64,000 nt of DNA from Syntrophus gentianae. GTDB lineage: Bacteria; Desulfobacterota; Syntrophia; Syntrophales; Syntrophaceae. Under the pieces are notes generated by a model, which did no database searches, had not been told where the DNA came from, and saw only the letters and a program-made list of their open reading frames with translations. Of the stretch, positions 40,764-50,618 are shown piece by piece. The stretch spans positions 26,844 to 90,843 of the forward strand of contig NZ_FOBS01000013.1 in NCBI RefSeq assembly GCF_900109885.1, written 5' to 3'. Numbering within the stretch: the stretch's first letter is position 1; the number at the start of each line of letters is the position of its first letter. A program made the position numbers and the translations under genes.

Positions 40764-42305
40764 TTATTCACTGCCAGGGGAAGATCCCGCATGTTTCGGA
40801 TTGAACCGCCGGGGATCGATTCCGAGTTTCTGTATCTTATATTGAATGATCCGCTTCGTCGTCCCAAGGATTCGAGCGGCCTGGCTCTGATTTCCTCGGC
40901 TTTCCTTCAGGGCGTCCACAATCATCCCCCTTTCCTGGGCTTCGACCATGGCATTGAGCTTGCCCGATTCTTTCCTTTCTCCTTCCCGGTTCCGGGTCTG
41001 GAGCGAGGGGGGCAGGTGAATCGTTTCAATGGAATTGCCCGTTGCCAGGAGTACCGCCCGTTCGATGCAATTTTCCAGTTCCCGGACATTCCCAGGCCAG
41101 GAATGGCTTAAAAAGGCTTCCAGGACGACATTGGAAATGCGCTTGATGGATTTTCCCATTTCTTTATTGTATTTCAGGACAAAGTGGTCCGCCAGGAGGA
41201 TGATGTCACTCCCCCGTTCTCTAAGAGGCGGCAGGTAAAGGGGAAAGACATTCAGCCGGTAATAGAGATCGGCACGGAATTGACCCGACGCCACATCCTG
41301 CTCCAGGTTCCGGTTGGTGGCTGCGATAATGCGGACATCCGCGGAAACGACCCGGGACCCCCCTAAAGGTTGAAACTTCTTCTCCTGAATGACCCGGAGC
41401 AGCTTTGCCTGTGCAGCTGCGGACAGTTCGCCGACCTCATCGAGAAAAATGGTGCCGCCGTGGGCCTCCTCAAAACGACCTCGGCGGGTGTGGAGAGCCC
41501 CCGTAAAGGCCCCCTTTTCGTGACCGAAAATCTCACTTTCGATGAGCGTATCCGGCATGGCGGCGCAATTGACCTGGATCAGCGGTCCTTTGCGTCGCGG
41601 GCTGCGGTTATGGATCGCCCGGGCAACCAGTTCCTTCCCGGTTCCCGTTTCCCCGTTGATTAACACGTTCGTGTTGGAATCAGCAACCTGGGCAATCAGG
41701 CCGAAGACTTCCTGCATAACCTTGGAATGGCCGATGATCTCGGAACTGGGGATGGTCGAGCGCCCCAGCATATCCCGGAGACGGCGGTTATCCTCTTCCA
41801 GGGCGCGGATGTGCACGCTCTTGGCGATGAGCTCGGCAATGGAGGAAAGCATGGCCAGCTCCCGATCGAGTTCCTCCACCTGGCGGGCGGCTTTATCCGC
41901 GGACAGGACCCCTACGACCCGGGAATCATAGATGATCGGCACGCAGAGAAAAGACAGTTCCGAACGATTAATGAAGCGCCGCGCCCCGGTCCGATCGAGA
42001 AAGTGCGCCTCCTGTCCGAGATTGGCTACGGCCATCGGACGGCCCGTCTGGGCCACCTTTCCGGTAAGGCCTTCCCCCGGCGCGTAAGAAACCTCCATCC
42101 CCTGAATATCGACCCCATGGGCCACATCCAGCCAGACTTCACCCGTTTCGCGATCCAGCAGAGAAATCATCCCCCGCTGCATTCCAACCCGCTGATTCAT
42201 GACTTGAAGAACCTTCTCCAGGTGATCCCGCAATTCCCCCGGCTGGGCAAGGGTTCTGGCAATGGCATGCAACGCTGCCAGTTCTTCATAATTATGAATG
42301 CTCAA
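40764..42305 (-). CDS. NifA-like sigma54-dependent transcriptional activator (GAF-AAA-Fis)
   Basis: 513-residue enhancer-binding protein. Residues ~15-170 are a GAF sensor domain of the NifA type ([20 protein letters not shown]). Residues ~190-425 are the AAA+ domain with Walker A GETGTGKE, the sigma54-contact loop GAFTGA and [20 protein letters not shown]. The C-terminal Fis-type helix-turn-helix is [20 protein letters not shown]. The start is TTG at 42305. The gene sits directly upstream of the glnA control region and carries related palindromes in front of its own start. It is a strong candidate for the activator of nitrogen genes in this window, though its target is unproven. Confidence 0.9.
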   Translation of the reverse strand: MSIHNYEELAALHAIARTLAQPGELRDHLEKVLQVMNQRVGMQRGMISLLDRETGEVWLDVAHGVDIQGMEVSYAPGEGLTGKVAQTGRPMAVANLGQEAHFLDRTGARRFINRSELSFLCVPIIYDSRVVGVLSADKAARQVEELDRELAMLSSIAELIAKSVHIRALEEDNRRLRDMLGRSTIPSSEIIGHSKVMQEVFGLIAQVADSNTNVLINGETGTGKELVARAIHNRSPRRKGPLIQVNCAAMPDTLIESEIFGHEKGAFTGALHTRRGRFEEAHGGTIFLDEVGELSAAAQAKLLRVIQEKKFQPLGGSRVVSADVRIIAATNRNLEQDVASGQFRADLYYRLNVFPLYLPPLRERGSDIILLADHFVLKYNKEMGKSIKRISNVVLEAFLSHSWPGNVRELENCIERAVLLATGNSIETIHLPPSLQTRNREGERKESGKLNAMVEAQERGMIVDALKESRGNQSQAARILGTTKRIIQYKIQKLGIDPRRFNPKHAGSSPGSE

Positions 42306-42347
42306 TTCCTAACCACCTTCATTCGAATCATTTCAGGATACATCGGA

Positions 42348-42418
42348 ACATTTTTGTAACAAACTCCTGAGGCGTCCGCAAGCTTTTTCCCAGGAATTTT
42401 TGTAAAGGACATTTTTGT
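42348..42418 (-). promoter_or_regulatory. ACA-N4-TGT palindromes in front of the NifA-like gene
   Basis: GGAACATTTTTGTAAC (core 42348-42357) and the perfect palindrome GGACA-TTTT-TGTCC (core 42409-42418) lie 61 bp apart. A partial copy, GGAATTTTTGTAA, lies between them near 42393. They sit 43-113 bp upstream of the TTG start, which suits autoregulation. Confidence 0.5.
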
Positions 42419-42780
42419 CCGGTATAATCCGGGATACATGATTTGAAATTGCCAATACAATCAGGAAGATAAGAAAGAAGAGGCGTTCCACCCCAGAACA
42501 ACCTCAGCACACAAACCACGTTTTAAAGGAATATAACGCAATTATGAAGCCAACCGGCCATCATAAACCTGCATGAAAGTTTCAAAATAAAACTTTACGC
42601 AGTGGCGCCTGGCAAGGGTTGTCCCTCCCACAATCATCACACGAACCATACATGAAGGGACGGATGTGCCCTTTATCTTTGTATGCTTCCGAGCAGCTCG
42701 TCGGCATCGGGAAAGAGGATGTTAAAAATGAGGAGAACAATAAGCATAAACGGCTTAACCACAATCAAGAAGGGAGAAGA
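42419..42780. other. Intergenic stretch between NifA-like gene and higA
   Basis: No supported gene. It presumably contains the promoter of the activator gene, and a possible CCGGTATAATCCGG element (42419-42432) that is partly palindromic. Confidence 0.5.
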
Positions 42781-43077
42781 TTAGGCTGCGCGGCCAACAA
42801 CTTCTTTTGCCAAACGTTCGGAAAGTTGCTCCTCGGCAATCGCGAGATCATAATGAGTTTGCAGGTTCATCCAGCTTTGGGCGTCCGTTCCGAAAAACAG
42901 GGCCAATCGCAATGCGGTATCTGCAGTAATCGATCTTTTGCCGGCGACAATTTCACCGATACGTCGCTGGCTGACACTGATGGATTTTGCAAGCCGATAC
43001 TGCGTAATTCCCATAGGTTTCAAAAAATCTTCCAAAAGGATTTCTCCAGGATGAACCGGAGGCATGTCTCTTTTCAT
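42781..43077 (-). CDS. higA: HigA-type antitoxin
   Basis: 98-residue helix-turn-helix antitoxin. It has the diagnostic HPGEILLEDFLKPMGITQYRLAK start, and the HTH SVSQRRIGEIVAGKRSITAD, followed by LRLALFFGTDAQSWMNLQ, which is highly conserved in VapI/HigA. AAAGGAG precedes the ATG. It lies 12 bp downstream of the toxin gene, the toxin-first order characteristic of higBA. It should neutralise HigB and repress the operon. Confidence 0.93.
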   Translation of the reverse strand: MKRDMPPVHPGEILLEDFLKPMGITQYRLAKSISVSQRRIGEIVAGKRSITADTALRLALFFGTDAQSWMNLQTHYDLAIAEEQLSERLAKEVVGRAA

Positions 43078-43089
43078 AAGAATTCTCCT

Positions 43090-43371
43090 TTAATGATAAT
43101 CGACAATTTCGACATCGTAGGCGTTTCCGTCCTTCCATACGAAACAGATTCGCCATTGATCATTGATGCGGATGCTCCATTGGCCCGACCTGTCTCCAGA
43201 AAGTTGTTCAAGAAAATTAGCAGGAGGAACACGAAGAAACTCCAGCGTTTCGGCCGCATGTATTTGTGTCAGTTTTCGAAGAGCAACCCGTTGGATATCA
43301 CTGGAAAGCTTCCTGGAAAAGAGTCCAGAAAAAATCTTTTCCGATTCCCTGCATCTGAATGTCTTAATCAT
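43090..43371 (-). CDS. higB: HigB-type toxin (RelE superfamily mRNA interferase)
   Basis: 93-residue RelE/ParE-superfamily toxin: begins MIKTFRCRESEKIFSG and contains ALRKLTQIHAAETLEFLRVPPAN and the C-terminal GQWSIRINDQWRICFVWKDGNAYDVEIVDYH pattern typical of HigB. Such toxins cleave mRNA on the ribosome. No clear ribosome site is visible. Toxin and antitoxin are both full length and in the expected order, so the module is probably functional. Confidence 0.93.
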   Translation of the reverse strand: MIKTFRCRESEKIFSGLFSRKLSSDIQRVALRKLTQIHAAETLEFLRVPPANFLEQLSGDRSGQWSIRINDQWRICFVWKDGNAYDVEIVDYH

Positions 43372-43630
43372 AGATTTATGCTATCGCATTTCGTTAGTAT
43401 TGGCAAGCAACATCAAGAAAAGGACAAGAATGTTCCTGCAACGAATAAAGACATTGGCGTAAATGAGGGGAAGAAAAATGGGAACTGATCGCAGATTGAC
43501 AGCGGTGAATTGGGAGAGTCGATCCTGGCCGTGGTAGACTGGCTGAAACACCATAGCTGGAAAGTCTCGAAGTCGAAGCTTTCGCGCTTTGCTGTACATC
43601 TCCTGAATCGCCTCGATAATTAATCCCCCT

Positions 43631-46171
43631 CTATTTCTGCTTCCCCATGATCCCGGCGACGATGCCGCCCAGGGCGGTGAAGAGGCCCTGGATCGCCTCG
43701 GGCTCCGGGACGGGGATCTTCAAATAGGCCTTGCCCGTTGCTTCGTCTCGAGCCAGCAGCGGCGCCAGATGCGCCTCTATGACCTCGCGGGGCGAGGCAT
43801 CCTTTTGCGCCAGGGCCTGGCCGAGGCCGGTCAGAAATTCCGCCCCCCTGACAAGCAGCGATCCGAGATCATCGGCCTCCCCGACCTTGCCGCCCCATGG
43901 GCTGGACGCGGCGGTATTTCCTTGCGGCGACAGCGCCGCCGCAACGGTCAACTCCAGGGCCTCGGCGGTTTCCCTTTCCTCCGTCCGGATCTCGTCCGCC
44001 TGGGTTTCCCGCACCTCCTGCAATTCGGCCAAGGGATCAGCGGCGGCAAGATGATCGGTGGCGGCCTCGACGGACTCCATGATCTTCTGGAGCTGGCTTT
44101 CCCCGACCATGACCACATCCTGGCCGTTCTCGTCCAAGGCGCCGGTGAAGAGGGATTTCTTGAAACGCAGGAGGCCCAATATCCTCTCCTCAATGGAATC
44201 CTTCGTGACAAAATTGATTACCCGCACCGGCCGCTTCTGGCCGAGACGGTGGACCCGGCCGATCCGCTGTTCGAGGATGGCGGGATTCCAGGGGATATCC
44301 ATGTTGATGACAGTGGAGCCGCTCTGGAGGTTGAGACCGACGCCACCCGCATCGGTGGAGAGGAAGACCTTGCAGTCGGGGTCCTCCCGAAACCGGTTCA
44401 TGAGGTCCTTCCGATCCTTCGATGGGACCTTGCCGTTCAGTTGGACATAGGCAATTTCCCGGCTCTTCAGGACCTCCTCCACCAGTTCCGCCATGCGCAG
44501 CCACTGGGAGAAGATCACGACCTTCTCGCCCCCCTCGACGATCAGTTCCTGGAGGAGCATTTCCAGTTCCTCGATCTTGGGACCGTGAACGGTCCGCTTG
44601 TCCACGAGGTATGTGTTGTCCGCCGCCATGCGCATCATGTTGAAGGCGATCTGGAGCCGCCGCTGGTCGGCCTCGGAGAGAAACCGGTAGCGCCGCCACT
44701 TGGCGACGATTCGGGTAACGATTTCACCATATTCATCGTGGATCTGCCACTGCGGCTGCGTCATGGGAACGAAGAAGTTCTTATCGATGCGTTGGGGGAG
44801 CTGTTTCAGGACCTCGTCCTTCTTACGGCGGATCATGATCCCGGACATGGATTTGCGGACTGCCTCCAGATTTTTATAGCCGATCACCTTGCCCCCGTCG
44901 TCCAGGACCCGGTGCTCATGGACGAAGCGGTATAGGGGCCCGAGGCGCTGGCGGTCAACGACCTCCATGAGGGAGTGCAATTCCTCGATGCGGTTCTCGA
45001 TGGGCGTCCCCGTGAGGACGATGACAAAGGGGGATTCCAACTCCTTGACGTACTTTGCCGTCCGCGTCTGCCAGTTCTTGATCCGCTGGGCCTCGTCGAG
45101 GATGATGAGGTCGGGAGCCCACGCCTTGATCTGTGCCGTGTCCCGCCAAACGAGCTCGTAGTTGATCAGTTTGTAGAACGTGCCTTCCCCGTATAGACTG
45201 CTGCGCCGCTGGTTCAGGCCCTCGATGACCGTGGCCTGTCGGTCCGTGAACCGCTCGATCTCCCCCTTCCACTGGTATTTCAGGGAGGTGGGCGAAACGA
45301 TCAGGACCTTTTCGATATGGAACAGGAAGGCCATCAATTCCGCCGCGGCCATCGCCTGGATCGTCTTCCCGAGGCCCATGTCGTCGCCGATAAGGGAACG
45401 GCCCGCCCGGGCGGCAAAGAGGGCCCCTTCCCGCTGGTAGGGGTAGAGATCCGTCTTGAGGAGGTCCCTGAACAGGGGGCTGTCGATGCCCTCCGGCAGT
45501 TGCCGCTGAATGATCCGCCTGCGGTAATCCGCGTCCTGGTGCTCGGCAATGAAGGCGATGACGTCGTCGTAACAGCGCACCTCATGGGCGCCACAGGCGG
45601 GGAGGGCGTTGAGAAACTGGTGGAAATCGAGGATTCGCGAAGGCTTCAGCAGACTGCTCCCATCGAAGAATTCCTTCACAAGGGACCGCAACGCCGTCGG
45701 GGCATCCTTTCCTTCCCGGAAACGGACTTCCCGCTGCAGGCCGTATCGGAGATAGACCTCCGAGTACGATGGGACGAATCCCGCCTTGAAGGCCTTCTTC
45801 GATCCCCGCATTGTCTTCAATTTGGCGAGGGTATAGGCGATGTGCTTGCACGTGCCGAGGTTGTTGATCCTATAGTCCGGACAGGAGCAGTAGTTGTCGC
45901 CAGGGGCCTCCCCCCGGATGGCGATCCGGTAGGTCCGGTCCGTTTCCGGGTTCGTCAAGGCGAACTCGGAAAAGAACCGGTCGTTTCCCCGGTTTTCCAG
46001 ATGGAACTTCTGTTGTTCGCCGAATTGCTGTCGGAGCTGGCGCTGCCACTGTTCGACATCGAGGTGTTCCGGTTTGTGGGTACGCGATACTCTGCTTTCG
46101 GTTGATTTGGAGATCTTCTGGGTGACGCCGCTTTTGGGCCGCCTCCCCTTCGGTTTTGTTGCGCTTTCCAT
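43631..46171 (-). CDS. SWIM zinc-finger SNF2-family DNA-dependent ATPase
   Basis: 846-residue helicase-like ATPase. The N-terminus has a SWIM zinc finger (CSCPDYRINNLGTCKHIAY, a CxCxnCxH pattern) near residues 95-115. The SNF2 core has Walker A IGDDMGLGKTIQAMA, DEAQRIKN (the family's DEAH-box equivalent), LTGTPIEN and the helicase C-terminal motifs FLSTDAGGVGLNLQ and QRIGRVHRLGQ. The tail of about 170 residues is acidic and low in motifs. Such proteins remodel protein-DNA complexes or RNA polymerase, and some act in phage defence. It is isolated, 260 bp from higBA on the same strand. GAGGAAGGG lies upstream of the ATG. Confidence 0.9.
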   Translation of the reverse strand: MESATKPKGRRPKSGVTQKISKSTESRVSRTHKPEHLDVEQWQRQLRQQFGEQQKFHLENRGNDRFFSEFALTNPETDRTYRIAIRGEAPGDNYCSCPDYRINNLGTCKHIAYTLAKLKTMRGSKKAFKAGFVPSYSEVYLRYGLQREVRFREGKDAPTALRSLVKEFFDGSSLLKPSRILDFHQFLNALPACGAHEVRCYDDVIAFIAEHQDADYRRRIIQRQLPEGIDSPLFRDLLKTDLYPYQREGALFAARAGRSLIGDDMGLGKTIQAMAAAELMAFLFHIEKVLIVSPTSLKYQWKGEIERFTDRQATVIEGLNQRRSSLYGEGTFYKLINYELVWRDTAQIKAWAPDLIILDEAQRIKNWQTRTAKYVKELESPFVIVLTGTPIENRIEELHSLMEVVDRQRLGPLYRFVHEHRVLDDGGKVIGYKNLEAVRKSMSGIMIRRKKDEVLKQLPQRIDKNFFVPMTQPQWQIHDEYGEIVTRIVAKWRRYRFLSEADQRRLQIAFNMMRMAADNTYLVDKRTVHGPKIEELEMLLQELIVEGGEKVVIFSQWLRMAELVEEVLKSREIAYVQLNGKVPSKDRKDLMNRFREDPDCKVFLSTDAGGVGLNLQSGSTVINMDIPWNPAILEQRIGRVHRLGQKRPVRVINFVTKDSIEERILGLLRFKKSLFTGALDENGQDVVMVGESQLQKIMESVEAATDHLAAADPLAELQEVRETQADEIRTEERETAEALELTVAAALSPQGNTAASSPWGGKVGEADDLGSLLVRGAEFLTGLGQALAQKDASPREVIEAHLAPLLARDEATGKAYLKIPVPEPEAIQGLFTALGGIVAGIMGKQK

Positions 46172-46281
46172 GGTGATGACCCTTCCTCGGAGATACGGTG
46201 ACGAATCGCTGACTGATGGTGTCTTTCACTGATTTTTAAAATTCTGACTCTCCGGACTTCTTTGTATCAGGGAACCTCTGG

Positions 46282-48201
46282 TCATTCGGAGTGGGCAGGG
46301 GCGGGAAAAGGGGCCTTTCCATTCTGTTCCCATTTCTTGATGATGATCAGGACGGCGGCCAGGGCCGCCTGGGTCATCCCGGTTATGCGCCGGGCCTGTC
46401 CCAGCGTTTCCGGCGCGACCCGGGACAACTTTGTCTTCAATTCGTTGGACAACCCCGGGATGGCCGAATAGTCGAACCCCGGAGGGATCCTCCGGTTCTC
46501 CAAAGCCTTCATCCGGGCAACGGCTTCCCGCTGACGGGATATGTATCCTTCGTATTTCGCTTCGATTTCGATCTGTTTCCGGACATTCCGGTCGGAGCAG
46601 GCGGCCAGGTCCTCGGGGAAATCGGGCAGGTCAGAAAAAAGGGCCAGATCATCCCAGGAGAAATCTGTCCGTTTGAGAAGCTGAAAAAGGGAAAGGGGAT
46701 TTTTGATCGCCGGGCTTCCTTTTTGCTCCAGCTTCGAATTCACGTTGACGCCGGGATAAATCCGCAGCGAGGAAAGCCGTTTGATTCCTTCCGAAATCTG
46801 CTGGATTCGACCAGAAATCTGTTCCTGAAGTTCCGGGGAGATCAATCCCAGCTCGAATCCTCGGGGGGTCAGCCGAAGGGCAGCATTGTCCTCCCGGAGG
46901 ATCAACCGATACTCCGCCCGGGAGGTAAACATCCGGTAAGGTTCATCCACCCCCTGGGTTACGAGATCATCGACCATGACGCCCATATAGGCCTCCGAAC
47001 GGTCCAGGACGAAGGGCGGACGACCCTGCACCGCCAGCGCGGCGTTGATGCCCGCCCACATCCCCTGAGCCGCCGCTTCCTCATATCCCGAAGTGCCGTT
47101 GATCTGACCGGCCAGGTAGAGCCCCCGGAGAATTTTTGTTTCCAGGGTATGCTGCAGTTGGGTCGGCTGAACAAAATCGTATTCGATGGCATAGGCCGCC
47201 CGCAGGATTTCCGCCTCTTCCAGCCCCGGCACACTGTGGACGATCTTCTCCTGAAGCTCCAGGGGAAGGCTGTTCCCCAGGCCCTTTGCGTAAACTTCCT
47301 CCGTGTCCAGTCCTTCCAGTTCCATCACCACCGGGTGGCGCTGCCGGTCGGCGAACCGCATCACCTTGTCCTCCAGGGAGGGACAGTAACGGGCGCCGAT
47401 CCCCTTGATGATTCCGCCATAAAGGGGGGAGAGGCGGATGTTGTCCCGGATCAGGCAGTGAGTTTCCGGGGTGGTATAGCCGAAATAGGAGGGGAGGCGT
47501 TCCTCCCGCAGATGGTGCGTCGAGAGGGAAAAGGGTTCGAAGGCGGGATCGCTGTCCTGCCGCTCCAGGCGGGAGAAGTCGATCGTCGAAGCCTTCAGCC
47601 GCGGCGGTGTGCCGGTCTTCATTCGCCCCATTTCAAAGCCCAGCTCGGAAAGATTCCGGGCAAGGGGAAGAGAAGCCATTTCTCCGGCCCTGCCCGCCGG
47701 ATAATGCGCCATCCCGATGTGGATCAATCCATTGAGAAAGGTCCCCGTGGTGATGACCACCGCCTTCGCCCCGTAGGAAACCCCAGTCTGATCTTCCACA
47801 CCGACGACCCTTCCGTCTTCGACAAGAAGACGATCAACAAGGGCTTGAAAAAGATGGAGTTTCGGCTGCCGCTCCACCACGGATTTCATGGTCAACCGGT
47901 AAAGCTGCTTGTCACACTGAACCCGTGACGATTGAACGGCCGGCCCCTTGGAGGCATTGAGGATGCGAAAATGAACGGCGGTCCGGTCCGCCACTTTGCC
48001 CATTTCACCGCCCAGAGCGTCGATTTCCTTGACGAGCTGCCCTTTCGCCAGGCCGCCAATGGCGGGATTGCACGACATCAGCGCAATCGAATCGAGGTTG
48101 ATATTGAAAAGGAGCGTTTCGCAGCCCATCCGGGATGCGGCCAACGCGGCCTCACAGCCCGCATGGCCTCCTCCGACGACGATCACATCATATTGTTTCA
48201 T
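46282..48201 (-). CDS. mnmG: tRNA uridine-5-carboxymethylaminomethyl synthesis protein MnmG
   Basis: 639-residue FAD protein that works with MnmE on U34 of several tRNAs. It starts MKQYDVIVVGGGHAGCEAAL with the dinucleotide fold. It contains GTFLNGLIHIG, SPSLEDK-like RYCPSLEDKVMRFADR, and the GidA signature GQINGTSGYEEAAAQG. The start at 48201 fits the family; the frame is open to 48312 without homology. It is divergently oriented to the radical SAM gene at 48316, and they share a 114-bp intergenic region. Confidence 0.96.
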   Translation of the reverse strand: MKQYDVIVVGGGHAGCEAALAASRMGCETLLFNINLDSIALMSCNPAIGGLAKGQLVKEIDALGGEMGKVADRTAVHFRILNASKGPAVQSSRVQCDKQLYRLTMKSVVERQPKLHLFQALVDRLLVEDGRVVGVEDQTGVSYGAKAVVITTGTFLNGLIHIGMAHYPAGRAGEMASLPLARNLSELGFEMGRMKTGTPPRLKASTIDFSRLERQDSDPAFEPFSLSTHHLREERLPSYFGYTTPETHCLIRDNIRLSPLYGGIIKGIGARYCPSLEDKVMRFADRQRHPVVMELEGLDTEEVYAKGLGNSLPLELQEKIVHSVPGLEEAEILRAAYAIEYDFVQPTQLQHTLETKILRGLYLAGQINGTSGYEEAAAQGMWAGINAALAVQGRPPFVLDRSEAYMGVMVDDLVTQGVDEPYRMFTSRAEYRLILREDNAALRLTPRGFELGLISPELQEQISGRIQQISEGIKRLSSLRIYPGVNVNSKLEQKGSPAIKNPLSLFQLLKRTDFSWDDLALFSDLPDFPEDLAACSDRNVRKQIEIEAKYEGYISRQREAVARMKALENRRIPPGFDYSAIPGLSNELKTKLSRVAPETLGQARRITGMTQAALAAVLIIIKKWEQNGKAPFPAPAHSE

Positions 48202-48315
48202 GGTATTTTCTTTCCGGTAATGTTGAACAATTTTTCCTTTTGATTCTCCCCTCTTGAAAAGGGGATGCCTATGATAGTATAAAGCGGAAAAAATACAAGA
48301 GGGAGACCGCATTTC

Positions 48316-49287
48316 GTGTCCGCATCAGACTCAGGGAACCGTTCCAAACGTTATACGGATTTGAAGACTTACTGGAGAAACCGCTTCGGCTGCACGGTGT
48401 ATAAACTGCCCGTCGATGCCGGCTTCACCTGCCCGAACCGGGACGGTTCGCGAGGGACAGGGGGGTGCATCTATTGCGACGGCCGGGGATCACGCCTCCG
48501 CCAGGAAGGGCCGCTGCCCTCCGTCAGCGAACAGATACGCCGGGGCAGGGAATTCTATCGAAACCGGAAAGGGGCAAGGAAGTTTATCGCCTATTTCCAG
48601 ACCTTCACCAATACCTACGCCCCGTGCGACCAATTGCAGAGCCTCTTTGACGAGGCCCTGGCCCAGGAAGACGTCATCGGCCTTTCGGTTGGGACCCGTC
48701 CCGATTGTGTCCCTGATGAGGTCCTGGATCTTTTGAAGGGTTATGCCCGGAATTTTCATGTCTGGCTGGAATTCGGCCTGCAGTCGATTTCCGACGGAAC
48801 GCTGCTGCGGATCAACCGGGGGCATACGGCGGCGGAGTTCTTTGATGCCGTAAGGCGTGCTGCCGACGACCACCTTTTGATCTGCACCCATATCATCGCC
48901 GGTCTGCCTGGCGAGGTTCCCGAAGATGTCCTGAATACGGCGCAAGCCCTAGCCTCCCTGCCGATTGCGGGGATAAAGATCCATTCCCTGCTGGCTTTAT
49001 CAGGCACGGCGCTTGGAGAAGAGTATAAGGAAGGAAGGCTAACCCTCTGGACCCAGGAGGAATACGTCCGGACGGTCTGCGACATCCTGGAGCTCCTGCC
49101 GCCGGAGATGGTGATTCAGCGCTTGACGGCTGACGGCTATGCCGATATTTACCTTGCCCCCGCCTGGGCCACCAACAAGATGGTCATTCTCAACGCCATC
49201 GACCGGGAGATGGAGCGGCGGGATGCCCGCCAGGGATGCCGCTATCGCAACAATACCGGGACAGCACCCCAGGCATCCTTCCGGTGA
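48316..49287 (+). CDS. TIGR01212-family (YhcC-like) radical SAM protein
   Basis: 323-residue radical SAM protein with the variant cluster motif C-x12-C-x2-C in FTCPNRDGSRGTGGCIYCDG, the hallmark of TIGR01212/YhcC. It has the conserved YFQTFTNTYAP and SVGTRPDCVPDEVLDLL. The family is widespread, and suggested to act in tRNA or protein modification, but its substrate is not known. The start is GTG at 48316, preceded by GGGAG about 10 bp upstream. It is divergent from mnmG. Confidence 0.9.
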   Translation: MSASDSGNRSKRYTDLKTYWRNRFGCTVYKLPVDAGFTCPNRDGSRGTGGCIYCDGRGSRLRQEGPLPSVSEQIRRGREFYRNRKGARKFIAYFQTFTNTYAPCDQLQSLFDEALAQEDVIGLSVGTRPDCVPDEVLDLLKGYARNFHVWLEFGLQSISDGTLLRINRGHTAAEFFDAVRRAADDHLLICTHIIAGLPGEVPEDVLNTAQALASLPIAGIKIHSLLALSGTALGEEYKEGRLTLWTQEEYVRTVCDILELLPPEMVIQRLTADGYADIYLAPAWATNKMVILNAIDREMERRDARQGCRYRNNTGTAPQASFR

Positions 49288-49314
49288 CCGTGCCGGCTTG
49301 ATCATTTCCCCGCG

Positions 49315-49461
49315 TTATGCCTGCTGAGGATAGCTTTTGTTCTGCCTGGTTTTCTGCCGGAGCTTCGGTCGGGAGATTCCCAGAATCTGGACGGTCTTCG
49401 TGATATGCCCATTCGTATGGTGCAGAATCTTGAGGATATGCACCCTGTGCTCAAGAATTCT
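49315..49461 (-). pseudogene. Fis-type helix-turn-helix remnant of a sigma54 activator
   Basis: About 48 codons resembling only the C-terminal DNA-binding end of an NtrC-type regulator (HILKILHHTNGHITKTVQIL, then GISRPKLRQKTRQ). No AAA+ or receiver domain is found upstream, where the FmdE-like gene now lies. It appears to be a leftover tail of a deleted regulator gene. Confidence 0.6.
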
Positions 49462-49462
49462 T

Positions 49463-50212
49463 CTACGCCCGCAATATCTGGAATAGCTTTTCTTGAGGCG
49501 CGTAAATGTATTCCTGAATCTTCTCATGCATCACTCTTTGGACCTGTGGCGCAAAACCGGGCTCTTTCCGCATTCGCTTGTACAGGGGGCTGAAGGTGTC
49601 GTGAGGGTTGAAGTTGGGCTTCAGGATAACCTGATTTCCATTGAGCTTGTCAATAAAGACCATTTGGTTTTTCTCCTCAGGAATCAACACAAGGTCTCCC
49701 TTGGTTGGAAGAGCGCTCAAATCAGTCCTGGCGCCGGTAATGTATGCCAGGGCATCGGCCTGGCAGCAGTGTATGGAGGTCTGCACCTTGATGAACTGGC
49801 GCAAAGGAAGCCTGTCGGGATATAAAATTTTGAACGCCTCCTGAGCCGCCCGGAATGAAAAGGCGCTCCCCCCGCAGTATCCATGAACCTTCATTACGTC
49901 GGCAAGTTTAATTTCAACCACATCGCTTGTGGCTATTCCCACGAGGACGGAATCAGGACTTTTCATCAAGATGGAAACATCAGGAATTCTCACCAAAGGC
50001 AGTTTCTTTTCATTTCCGGTCATGCCTGCTGCCGGAGGATGACCGGGACTTTTATCTCCGGCAAAGACACGTTCCGAAGAGTTGAAAGCGATCATAGCGG
50101 TGCCTAAAATTGCCGCATTCTTCAGAAAATCTCTCCGATCCAGATCCTTTTCCCCATGTTGATCAGGCGCCGCCTCATTAATGCTTCTTTGCCCCTTTCC
50201 CAAACGTCTCAT
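49463..50212 (-). CDS. Tat-exported FmdE-family protein
   Basis: 249-residue protein with a twin-arginine signal (RRDFLKNAAILGTAMIAF at about residues 26-43), so it should be exported folded, probably with a metal or cofactor. The mature part has the FmdE-like motifs VHGYCGGSAFSFRAAQEAF and SIHCCQADALAYITGAR with conserved His and Cys, probable zinc or metal ligands. FmdE domains are named after a methanofuran dehydrogenase operon but occur in many anaerobes without that pathway. I prefer the ATG at 50212; a TTG two codons upstream is also possible. It stands alone among gene fragments. Confidence 0.78.
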   Translation of the reverse strand: MRRLGKGQRSINEAAPDQHGEKDLDRRDFLKNAAILGTAMIAFNSSERVFAGDKSPGHPPAAGMTGNEKKLPLVRIPDVSILMKSPDSVLVGIATSDVVEIKLADVMKVHGYCGGSAFSFRAAQEAFKILYPDRLPLRQFIKVQTSIHCCQADALAYITGARTDLSALPTKGDLVLIPEEKNQMVFIDKLNGNQVILKPNFNPHDTFSPLYKRMRKEPGFAPQVQRVMHEKIQEYIYAPQEKLFQILRA

Positions 50213-50218
50213 TTTCAA

Positions 50219-50451
50219 AGTTCTCCTATCTCTTAAGTATTTTCTTTAAGTCGCAAGTTGTCGACCCATTGCTGATCATTATCAACAATTCAATGAAGAC
50301 TCCCGGTTAAGGTCATCGACGGATGGATTATAGCATGTGAATCCTCTATGCCCACTTTTTTTGACCATTCATGTTGCCCTGGAGATACGGCAGGACGTAA
50401 TTTGAAAAAGCGATCAGATCACCGAGGCGGTGTTCAATACGTCTTTTGTGA
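50219..50451. other. Intergenic stretch upstream of the FmdE-like gene
   Basis: No supported gene. It leads into the panB fragment on the plus strand. Confidence 0.45.
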
Positions 50452-50568
50452 GCGCCCATCATCCGGGACGCGGTTAATCAGTACAAGACGGAAGTAGAGG
50501 CAGGGCTCTTCCCCGGTCCCGAGCATGTCTTTACAATGAACCAGGAGGAACTTGATAAACCCTATTAG
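50452..50568 (+). pseudogene. panB: C-terminal remnant of ketopantoate hydroxymethyltransferase
   Basis: Thirty-eight codons reading IIRDAVNQYKTEVEAGLFPG, then PEHVFTMNQEELDKPY and stop TAG 50566-50568. This matches the conserved PanB tail (EVxxGxFPGPEHxF). An in-frame stop at 50449-50451 and lack of all upstream PanB motifs show that only the end is left. Confidence 0.6.
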
Positions 50569-50618
50569 ATCGTTGTGAGCTTGCGCTTATGGCACTTTGA
50601 AAAAAATCAGAAGGCCTT

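Noticed and set aside
43381..43599. 72-codon minus-strand frame between higB and the SNF2 gene
   Set aside because: No ribosome site, no motif, and probably random.
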